Of a stretch of 10,953 nt of DNA, positions 1 through 6,260 are shown piece after piece. This DNA comes from Leucobacter sp. (GTDB lineage: Bacteria; Actinomycetota; Actinomycetes; Actinomycetales; Microbacteriaceae). The notes below the pieces were generated by a model, which worked only from the letters and a program-made list of their open reading frames with translations, was not told the origin of the DNA and made no database searches. The position numbers and the translations under genes are program-made. The stretch lies in contig JAPSIU010000068.1 in the NCBI GenBank assembly GCA_031178565.1, positions 1-10,953 on the forward strand. The letters are read 5' to 3'. The stretch's first letter is position 1, and every line of letters begins with the position of its first letter.

Positions 1-256
1 CCTCGGGAGTGATCGCCATGCGGCGGCGCCCGAAGCCGATGATGTCCGGCAGCGACACGTGCGCGCCGATCTGCAGGCCCAGTTCGACGGCCTTGCGCAC
101 GGTCTGCCGCATGATCCGCGGATCGCCGGCGTGGAACCCGCAGGCGATGTTCGCGGTCGAGATGTAGGGCATGAGCTCTTCGTCCGGCGCGAATCGCCAG
201 CGCCCGTAGCCCTCCCCCATGTCGCAGTTCAGTTCGACGACGAGCTGCTCGTTCAT
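1..256 (-). CDS. pxpA: LamB/YcsF family hydrolase (5-oxoprolinase subunit A, PxpA-like), 3' end cut by window edge
   Basis: Only the first 85 codons are inside the window. They carry the N-terminal signature of the LamB/YcsF family: LNCDMGEGYG at residues 9-18, ANIACGFHAGDP at 35-46, IGAH at 63-66 and GFGRR at 74-78. PxpA acts in the cytoplasm with PxpB and PxpC in ATP-dependent opening of 5-oxoproline to glutamate. Family members are about 250 residues, so roughly two-thirds is missing. The ATG overlaps the stop of the upstream AHS2 gene by 4 bp (ATGA, 253-256), which implies translational coupling and fixes the start. One oddity is that residues 67-70 read VSLP after GAH, where classical members as I remember them have PSYP or PGYP; this suggests a divergent subgroup. 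Family assignment is secure. The exact substrate is not, because the neighbouring carboxyltransferase genes look urea-carboxylase-like. Confidence 0.9.
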   Translation of the reverse strand, partial: MNEQLVVELNCDMGEGYGRWRFAPDEELMPYISTANIACGFHAGDPRIMRQTVRKAVELGLQIGAHVSLPDIIGFGRRRMAITPE

Positions 257-1227
257 GCGATCTCCTTCAACGATGCGGCGATACCGGTGTCGAGCGCCTC
301 GGCGCGGCGCTGCGCTTCCTCGATGTCGATGAGGTTGAGGCGAACGGTGTCGGTGCCCGGTCGCAGCTGTCCCAGTTTCCACAGACTCGCGTGGCAGACC
401 ACCGCGACGATCACGAAGCCCCCCGCGGTGGGCCCGTCGGGAGCGAGGATCACGGGAGTGTCGCCGTTCAAGTTGATACCGCCGAGGGGGTAGCCGTTGT
501 CGAGGATGTTCGAGGGGTGGCCCCCGGCGATGCCCCCGCTCGTACGCGCCCACTTGAGGCGGCGCGCCTCGAGGCGCACGCCTGTCCGGTTCGCATTGCG
601 GTCCACCTGCCACGGCGTGGCGAAGAGCGTATCGAGGTCTTGCTCGTCGAGGTATTCCGGCGTCGCGTGAGGCCCGGGCGTCACGTCGAGCACCCACTCG
701 TGGGTGTACTCGGGCAGATCGCCCGTCAGTTCGTAGCGCGTGCCGCGGTTCTCCGCGCCGATCGGCAGCACGTCCCCCTTGCGCAGCGCCCGTCCCTCGA
801 CGCCGCCGAGCCGGCCCATGGTGTAGGTCGCCCGCGAACCGAGCACGGGCTCGGTGTCGATGCCGCCGGCGACGGCCAGGTAGAGACGGAAGCCGGTGTC
901 GCCGGCGCCCCCGACACGCAACTCGCCGCCGGAGGGCACGGTGAAGACCGCGCTGTGCGCGACGGGCTCGCCGTCGACCGTGATCTCGGCGGAGGCCCCG
1001 GTGATCGCCACGTCGGTCGCGTCGCTGAAGCGCAGCCCGATCTTCCCGAGGGTGATCTCGAGGGCTGCGGCCTTCGGATCGTTGCCGACGAGCGCGTTCG
1101 CGAGGCGCAGTCCGTAGTGATCCATCGGACCGGCCGGGTAGTAGCCGCTCGCCAGGTGTCCGATGCGTCCGGGGTAGTCCTGGACGGTCGTCTGGATCCC
1201 GGGACTCAGAACTTCGATGGTTGCCAT
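253..1227 (-). CDS. AHS2 / biotin-dependent carboxyltransferase family protein (PxpC-like; resembles the urea carboxylase AHS2 region)
   Basis: This 324-residue cytoplasmic protein is one half of a carboxyltransferase-type pair, working with the AHS1 protein encoded just upstream. It opens with VLSPGIQTTVQD (residues 6-17), then has GPMDHYGLRLANALVGN (33-49), ALEITLG (55-61), ITGASAEI (75-82) and LAVAGGID (117-124), the standard AHS2/KipA/PxpC core. The C-terminal half has NRTGVRLE (213-220), KWAR (225-228), GGHPSNILDNGYPLGG (235-250), PVILAPDGPTAGGF (258-271) and LWKLGQLRPG (282-291). These match what I recall of the AHS2 part of urea carboxylase better than PxpC. Length is near that of stand-alone PxpC (about 310). 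The ATG is chosen because a GAGGGAGAG ribosome site precedes it and homology begins there; the frame stays open much further upstream but that stretch overlaps AHS1. It lies 20 bp after AHS1 and overlaps pxpA by 4 bp. Confidence 0.9.
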   Translation of the reverse strand: MATIEVLSPGIQTTVQDYPGRIGHLASGYYPAGPMDHYGLRLANALVGNDPKAAALEITLGKIGLRFSDATDVAITGASAEITVDGEPVAHSAVFTVPSGGELRVGGAGDTGFRLYLAVAGGIDTEPVLGSRATYTMGRLGGVEGRALRKGDVLPIGAENRGTRYELTGDLPEYTHEWVLDVTPGPHATPEYLDEQDLDTLFATPWQVDRNANRTGVRLEARRLKWARTSGGIAGGHPSNILDNGYPLGGINLNGDTPVILAPDGPTAGGFVIVAVVCHASLWKLGQLRPGTDTVRLNLIDIEEAQRRAEALDTGIAASLKEIA

Positions 1228-1231
1228 TGTT

Positions 1232-1240
1232 CTCTCCCTC
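1232..1240 (-). promoter_or_regulatory. ribosome binding site of the AHS2 gene
   Basis: On the minus strand this reads GAGGGAGAG, with its GGGAG core 6 nt before the ATG at 1227. It decides the start, because the same frame is open for about 1 kb further upstream across the AHS1 gene. Confidence 0.65.
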
Positions 1241-1247
1241 TTCGTTC

Positions 1248-2243
1248 TCAGGGGACCGGAGTCGCTTCGGCGGCCGCGTCCCGATGGTCCCGCCAGGCTG
1301 CGGCCTCGGCCTGCACGCTCCCGCCCCAGCGCTGGTACGCGCCGACATCGAACGGCTGCTCCTCGATGCGGTACTCGAAGGTGTCCGCGTGCACCTCGTC
1401 GAAGTGCTCGAGCAGTTGCTCCTCCTCCACCTCGTAGAAGCGGATCCGGTCGCTCGGGCGAAGCAGCACCGGGCTGCCCGCGAAGGCGCTGTTGCGCTGC
1501 TGCACGTCGTAGACCGGGATCGTGCGGCCGAGCAGCTGGTAGCCGCCGGGCGACTCGACCGGATAGATCGAGTAGGCGGGGCCTCCGAGGCCGATCGCAC
1601 CCTCCTGCGTCCACGTCCGCGTCGGATTGTACTTCGGCGCGAAGAGCACGTGGCGGGGATCGAGCGGGAACATGAAGGGCAGCCCGGGGAAGAAGCCGAG
1701 GAATCCGACCCACAGCTCCGTCGATGTCACGTGGTCGATGAGCCCCCGCAGGTCGGAGACGCCGTTGTACGCGAGCGTGTAGTCGATGTTGTTGCCGCCC
1801 TCGCAGTTCACGGCGTCGGGCCGGATGCTCTTGATGTAGCGCTCGACCGCGGTTCGGGAGACGCTGTCGTCGAACGCGGCGGGCAGGCTGATCACCCGGC
1901 TCGGCAGCACCAGCTCGCCGAGCGGCGCGATCGAGGTGTGCACGTCGTCGAGCTCCCTGATCACGTCGCTCACGTGGACGGTGCCGTCGAGCGAGAAGAC
2001 GATCGACCGGAAGCCCGGAGCCGTCTCCACCACTCCGCGCACCGGACTCTCGGCGATCGCGTCGATCACGCTCTGCGTGAAGAAGTTCAGATTCATGTCG
2101 AACTCCGTCGGGCCGTACTCGACCAGGATGAAGCGGTCGCCGGCCGACCGATAGCTCACACTCGGCTTGCCGTCGCCGCCCTCCCGCTGCTCGAGGACGG
2201 CCGGAGGGATGTCGGCCCACCTCATCTGCGCCTGCGCACTCAT
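1248..2243 (-). CDS. AHS1 / carboxyltransferase domain protein (PxpB-like but long; resembles the urea carboxylase AHS1 region)
   Basis: This 331-residue cytoplasmic protein is the partner of the AHS2 protein. The N-terminal part has SYRSAGDRFILVEYG (residues 30-44) and ETAPGFRSIVFSLD (73-86), typical of KipI/PxpB/AHS1. Next come LPSRVISLPAAFDD (113-126), GFFPGLPF (183-190), PLDPRHVL (193-200), PKYNPTRTWTQEGAIGLGG (203-221) and YPVESPGGYQLLGRT (227-241). PKYNPTRTW and the preceding SRVISLP block are, as I recall, features of the urea carboxylase AHS1 domain; GFxPGxP is the PxpB form. The protein is about 100 residues longer than PxpB/KipI (218-240), from a middle insertion and an acidic C-terminal tail after about residue 268. 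The start is supported by AGGAGA 6 nt upstream; an earlier in-frame ATG at 2333 would overlap the biotin carboxylase gene. It follows that gene by 31 bp. Confidence 0.9.
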   Translation of the reverse strand: MSAQAQMRWADIPPAVLEQREGGDGKPSVSYRSAGDRFILVEYGPTEFDMNLNFFTQSVIDAIAESPVRGVVETAPGFRSIVFSLDGTVHVSDVIRELDDVHTSIAPLGELVLPSRVISLPAAFDDSVSRTAVERYIKSIRPDAVNCEGGNNIDYTLAYNGVSDLRGLIDHVTSTELWVGFLGFFPGLPFMFPLDPRHVLFAPKYNPTRTWTQEGAIGLGGPAYSIYPVESPGGYQLLGRTIPVYDVQQRNSAFAGSPVLLRPSDRIRFYEVEEEQLLEHFDEVHADTFEYRIEEQPFDVGAYQRWGGSVQAEAAAWRDHRDAAAEATPVP

Positions 2244-2274
2244 CTCACATCTCCTGTTCTTCGGCGGACTCTGT

Positions 2275-3639
2275 TCAGGCCTTCTGGGCTGCGCCCTGCA
2301 TGCGTGCGACGAGGCCGGTGTCGTACACCCCACTGCGGAACTCCTCGTTCCCCAGCAGCTCGCTGAAGAATCGGAGATTCGACTTCGGACCCTCGATCTC
2401 GAATTCCGCGACGGCCTTCGCCGCTCGGTCGAGCGCCTCCTCCCGGCTGTCCCCGCGGATCACGAGTTTGGCCATGAGCGGATCGTAGGTCACCGTCACC
2501 CTGTTGCCCTCGCCGTACCCCGCGTCGAGGCGCACGCCCTCGCCCTCGGGGGCGACCCAGCGGGTGATCAGTCCGGGACCGGGCAGGAAGCGCACCGGAT
2601 CCTCGGCGTAGATGCGCAGCTCGACGGCGTGGCCGCGGCTCTCGACCGAGGCGGGATCGAACTGCACCGGCAGCCCCGCGGCGATCCGCAGCTGCGCCTC
2701 GACGAGATCGAGACCGTGGACCTCCTCCGTCACGGGGTGCTCGACCTGCAGCCGGGCGTTCATCTCGAGAAAGACGAAGTCGCCGCGCTCGGTGTCGACG
2801 AGGCACTCGACGGTGCCGGCGTTCCGGTAGCCGACGGCCTCCCCCGCCTTGACCGCGGCCTCGATCATCCGTGCGCGCAGCTCGGGACCGACACCCGGCG
2901 AAGGGGACTCCTCGGCCACCTTCTGGTGCCGGCGCTGCACCGAGCAGTCGCGCTCGCCCAGCGCGATGACCGTGCCGTCGGCGAGGCCGAAGATCTGCAC
3001 CTCGACGTGTCGCGCACTCGCGATGTACCGCTCGAGCAGGATGCGCGAGTCGCCGAAGAAGCGCTCCGCACGTGCGCGAGCCGTCTCGAATGCGGTTCGG
3101 AGCGCGTCCTCGTCGTGCGCGATCGCCATGCCGATCCCGCCGCCGCCGCCCGACGGCTTGACCATCACCGGATAGCCGATCTCCTCGGCGATCCGCGCCG
3201 CGTCATCGACGTCGACGACGGGATCGGGCGAGCCCGCCGCCGTGGGCACACCGGCCGCGGCCATCAGGTTGCGGGCGTTGATCTTGTCCGCGATCCGGTC
3301 CATCGACTCCGGTGCAGGTCCGACCCAGATCAGCCCGGCCGCCGCCACCCTCGCCGCGAAGACCGGGCTCTCCGAGAGGAACCCGTAGCCGGGGTGCACC
3401 GCAGTCGCACCGGTGTCGGACGCCGCTTCGAGGATCCGGTCCATGTCGAGGTACGACTCGGCGGGGGCGGCCGGTCCGATGAGGCGCGCCTCGTCCGCCT
3501 CGGCGACGAACGGCATCTCGACGTCGGCTTCGGAGTAGACCGCGACGGTGGGGATCCCGAGCCGCCGGGCGGTCCGGATGACGCGCGAGGCGATCTCGGC
3601 CCGGTTCGCGATGAGCAGTTTTCCGATGATCGGTGCCAT
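2275..3639 (-). CDS. stand-alone biotin carboxylase subunit (AccC-like, no biotinyl domain)
   Basis: This 454-residue cytoplasmic enzyme would carboxylate biotin on a carrier protein using ATP and bicarbonate. Landmarks are LLIANRAEIASRVIRTARR (residues 8-26), VHPGYGFLSE (81-90), the ATP-grasp loop KPSGGGGGIGM (161-171), ERDCSVQRRHQK (229-240), LEMNARLQVEHPVTE (291-305) and RIYAED (342-347). By alignment to E. coli AccC, the ATP and catalytic residues are all present: K119, K161, E203, H211, K240, E278, E292, N294, R296 and R342. Length is close to AccC (449), and the protein ends before any biotinyl domain, so a separate carrier is required. The GGGGIGM loop ending is what I remember from urea carboxylase; housekeeping AccC has GGGGRGM. 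It starts 6 bp after the permease stop with a GGCGAGG ribosome site. Together with the AHS genes downstream, this argues against an acetyl-CoA carboxylase role. Confidence 0.93.
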   Translation of the reverse strand: MAPIIGKLLIANRAEIASRVIRTARRLGIPTVAVYSEADVEMPFVAEADEARLIGPAAPAESYLDMDRILEAASDTGATAVHPGYGFLSESPVFAARVAAAGLIWVGPAPESMDRIADKINARNLMAAAGVPTAAGSPDPVVDVDDAARIAEEIGYPVMVKPSGGGGGIGMAIAHDEDALRTAFETARARAERFFGDSRILLERYIASARHVEVQIFGLADGTVIALGERDCSVQRRHQKVAEESPSPGVGPELRARMIEAAVKAGEAVGYRNAGTVECLVDTERGDFVFLEMNARLQVEHPVTEEVHGLDLVEAQLRIAAGLPVQFDPASVESRGHAVELRIYAEDPVRFLPGPGLITRWVAPEGEGVRLDAGYGEGNRVTVTYDPLMAKLVIRGDSREEALDRAAKAVAEFEIEGPKSNLRFFSELLGNEEFRSGVYDTGLVARMQGAAQKA

Positions 3640-3645
3640 GTCGGG

Positions 3646-4710
3646 TTACCTCGCCTTCCAGGCCAGAGTCTTCGAGCGGGCCCTGCTGCGCAGTCGGTCG
3701 GCGACGACCGCGACCACGAGCACGACGCCGATGGCGATGCTCTGCTGATTCGAGTCCATCCGCATCAGGTTCATGCCGTTGGTGAGCCCCATGACGAACA
3801 GCACGCCGAGCAGGGTTCCGCCGACGCCGCCTCGGCCGCCCGTGAGCGCCGCGCCGCCGATGATGGCCGCGGTGATCGACTCGAGCGCGAAGCTGCCGCC
3901 GAGCAGCGGCTGCCCCGAGGCCACGCGAGCCGTGAGCAGCCAGCCGGCGTAGGAGGCGAGCAGCCCGCAGATCACGTAGGCGACCATGAGGTTGAGTCGG
4001 ACGCGGATCCCCGAGACGGCGGCTGCGTTCGGGTTGCCTCCGATCGCATAGAGATGGCGTCCGTAGCGCGTCCAGCGCAGCACGACCAGCATGACCAGGA
4101 TCACCGGGATCGTCATCAGCACCGGGACCGGGAAGCCGCCGAGGTTGCCGGAGCCGATCTCGTGGGTGAAGAATCTCGGCAGGCCGCTGATCTGCGATCC
4201 GCCGCTGAGCACGAGCGTGATGCCGGCGAAGATCGACATCGAGGCGAGTGTGACGATGAAGGCGTTGACCTTGAGGAACGCGACGCCGATGCCGTTCACG
4301 AGCCCGACGACGAGGCCGACGAGCAGCACCATGAAGAAGCCCGACCAGACCGCATCGGCCGTGAACTCCTCGTATCCGCCGTAGACCGCCGCCATGACGG
4401 AGGCTGAGACGACGCTGGTGAGGGCCACGTTGGACCCGACCGAGAGGTCGAAGCCGCCCGTGATGAGCACCACCATCTGCCCGAGCGACACGAGCAGCAG
4501 GAACACCGCTTGCGTCGCCAGGGTGATGAGGTTGTTCGGCGTGAGGAAGATCGGATTCGAGATCGCGAAGACCACGATCAGGATGATCATGAGCGGCGGC
4601 AGGGCGCCGAACAGCGCGAAGCCGCTGACCACCCTCTGGCCGAAGGTGAGCCTGTTCGCGCCCACCAGCTCCTTCGTCCCGATGACTCCGGTGTAGTTCT
4701 GCTGGCTCAT
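3646..4710 (-). CDS. RbsC-type ABC transporter permease (CUT2 / BPD_transp_2 family)
   Basis: This 354-residue membrane protein forms the channel of the importer, probably as a homodimer. Hydrophobic segments lie near residues 31-51, 62-83, 94-110, 121-142, 150-169, 194-212, 240-262, 278-288, 295-312 and 323-340, with basic ends (RLRSRARSK) at the C-terminus. Family motifs are ITGGFDLSVGS (83-93), GGNPNAAAVSGI (224-235) and GGAALTGGRGGVGGT (285-299), as in RbsC and related permeases for sugars, autoinducer-2 and other small solutes. Length matches the family (about 320-350). The start is the ATG that overlaps the ATPase stop by 4 bp (4707-4710) with AGGAAGGA just upstream; an open extension 64 codons further lies wholly within the ATPase gene. 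The family cannot reveal the substrate. The TorT-like binding protein in the same operon argues for a non-sugar ligand. Confidence 0.95.
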   Translation of the reverse strand: MSQQNYTGVIGTKELVGANRLTFGQRVVSGFALFGALPPLMIILIVVFAISNPIFLTPNNLITLATQAVFLLLVSLGQMVVLITGGFDLSVGSNVALTSVVSASVMAAVYGGYEEFTADAVWSGFFMVLLVGLVVGLVNGIGVAFLKVNAFIVTLASMSIFAGITLVLSGGSQISGLPRFFTHEIGSGNLGGFPVPVLMTIPVILVMLVVLRWTRYGRHLYAIGGNPNAAAVSGIRVRLNLMVAYVICGLLASYAGWLLTARVASGQPLLGGSFALESITAAIIGGAALTGGRGGVGGTLLGVLFVMGLTNGMNLMRMDSNQQSIAIGVVLVVAVVADRLRSRARSKTLAWKAR

Positions 4711-6230
4711 GCCTCGTTCCTTCCTGCGTCTGTCGGATCGGCGTGACCGAACGCCCCGGCGACGACCGCCTCGGGCGTGATCTGCGATCCGACCAGCTCG
4801 GCGGTGATGGTGCCGCCGTTCATCACGTAGATGCGATCGGCGATTCCGATGATCTCCTCGAGGTCGCTCGAGATGGCGAGCACCCCTGCGCCTCGGTCGC
4901 ACAGCTCCCGCAGCTGCGCGTAAATCTGCTGGCGCGAGCCGACGTCGACTCCCGCGGTGGGCTCGGCGACCACGAAGACGCGTCGCTCCTTCGTGAGCGC
5001 CCTCGCGAGCACGACCTTCTGCTGATTGCCGCCCGAGAGCATCCCGACCTCGCGGTCCGGGAGCGGAGGACGCACGTCGGTCCGCTCGATGAGGTCGGCC
5101 GCCACCTTCTTGAGCGCGCCCCCGCGCAGGAATCCGAACGGGCTGAACTTCCGCGTGCCGACGATCTCGAGGGTGATGTTCTCGGCGACGCTCCGCTGCA
5201 GGGAGAGCGCCTCGCGCCGGCGATCCTCCGGCATGAAGCCGATGCCCAGGCCGAGCATGCGGCGGGGCACGGGCCGGTGCACCGTCGTCCCCGCGATCGT
5301 GTAGCTTCCGGCGATCGTGGGTTCGAGGCCGAGGATCATGCGGGCGAGGTCGCTCTTACCCGAGCCGACGAGGCCGGCCACACCGACGATCTCGCCCTGG
5401 CGGACGTTGAGCGAGACGCCCTTCACCCTGCTGTTCGCGCTCGAGACGTCATCGATCTCGATCAGCGTTTCGCCCACCGCCGCCGACCGGTGCGGGTAGA
5501 CCTCGCTCAGCTCGCGTCCGACCATGTCGGAGAGGAGCTTGCCGTCCTCGACTTCCTCGAGCATGTAGCTCGAAACAGTCGAGCCGTCGCGCATCACGGT
5601 GACTCTGTCGCCGAGACGGCGCACCTCCTCCATGCGGTGGGTGATGTACAGAATCGCCCAGCCCTCTTCCCGCAGCGAGTCCACGATGGTGAAGAGCCGC
5701 TCGGACTCGTCCTCGCTGATCGCGGCGGTCGGCTCGTCGAGGAGCATGACGCCCGGCACGCCGACCAGAGCCTTCGCGATCTCGACCAACTGCTGCTCGG
5801 CTCTGGCGAGGGTGCCGGCCTCGGCGGCGGGATCGATCCCGCCGCCGAGGCGTTCGAGGAGGCCGAGGGCGCGGCTCCGCATCTCCTTCTGGCTCACCAG
5901 CCCGCCCCGCCGGGGCTCTCTTCCGAGGAAGAGGTTCTCGGCGACGCTCAGCGTCGGCGCCAGGCTGAAGTCCTGGAGCACGACGTTGATGCCGTTGGCG
6001 CGGGCGATGGCCGGGTTGTGGTGCGGAATCGCTTTCCCGCGGAGCCTGACCGTGCCCTCGTCAGGCGTGTAGGTGCCGAGGATCGTGTTGACGAGCGTCG
6101 ATTTCCCGGCGCCGTTCTCCCCGAGCAGCACGTGCACCTCGCCTGGATAGAGCACGAAGTCCACGCCCTTCAGCGCGCGCACCGCGCCGAACTGCTTGAC
6201 GATCCCGGCAAGGGCGATAGTCGGTTCCAC
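4707..6230 (-). CDS. RbsA/MglA-type ABC transporter ATP-binding protein with two fused NBDs
   Basis: This 507-residue cytoplasmic ATPase energises the importer. NBD1 (about 4-235) has Walker A GENGAGKST (37-45), Walker B VMLLDEPT (161-168) and the switch His in YITHR (H198). NBD2 (about 255-495) has Walker A GLVGSGKSD (286-294), signature LSGGNQQKV (398-406) and ISSDL (453-457), where Ser replaces the switch His as is usual in RbsA-type proteins. Two deviations are seen: the NBD1 signature reads LARAEQQ (141-147), lacking its serine, and the NBD2 Walker B reads VFVVAEPT (418-425), with Ala for Asp but the Glu kept. Those two motifs fall in the same composite ATP site, leaving the other site canonical. 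The start codon is GTG at 6230, with GGAGAGGGAGAA upstream. The gene is 30 bp after the binding-protein gene and overlaps the permease by 4 bp. Confidence 0.95.
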   Translation of the reverse strand: MEPTIALAGIVKQFGAVRALKGVDFVLYPGEVHVLLGENGAGKSTLVNTILGTYTPDEGTVRLRGKAIPHHNPAIARANGINVVLQDFSLAPTLSVAENLFLGREPRRGGLVSQKEMRSRALGLLERLGGGIDPAAEAGTLARAEQQLVEIAKALVGVPGVMLLDEPTAAISEDESERLFTIVDSLREEGWAILYITHRMEEVRRLGDRVTVMRDGSTVSSYMLEEVEDGKLLSDMVGRELSEVYPHRSAAVGETLIEIDDVSSANSRVKGVSLNVRQGEIVGVAGLVGSGKSDLARMILGLEPTIAGSYTIAGTTVHRPVPRRMLGLGIGFMPEDRRREALSLQRSVAENITLEIVGTRKFSPFGFLRGGALKKVAADLIERTDVRPPLPDREVGMLSGGNQQKVVLARALTKERRVFVVAEPTAGVDVGSRQQIYAQLRELCDRGAGVLAISSDLEEIIGIADRIYVMNGGTITAELVGSQITPEAVVAGAFGHADPTDAGRNEA

Positions 6231-6260
6231 GGGTTCTCCCTCTCCTCCGAGTGCCCGGTC

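Noticed and set aside
1228..2220. Upstream in-frame extension of the AHS2 gene to 2220
   Set aside because: It overlaps the whole AHS1 gene, reads as arginine-rich noise, and the homology and ribosome site place the start at 1227.
2275..3639. Housekeeping acetyl-CoA carboxylase accC
   Set aside because: The gene sits inside a transporter and AHS1/AHS2/PxpA operon with no carboxyltransferase of the acyl-CoA type, and its ATP loop looks more like the urea carboxylase form.
2167..4407. A 746-codon open frame on the plus strand
   Set aside because: It is antisense to the biotin carboxylase and permease genes. Its translation is dominated by R, D, H and E repeats with no recognisable domain.
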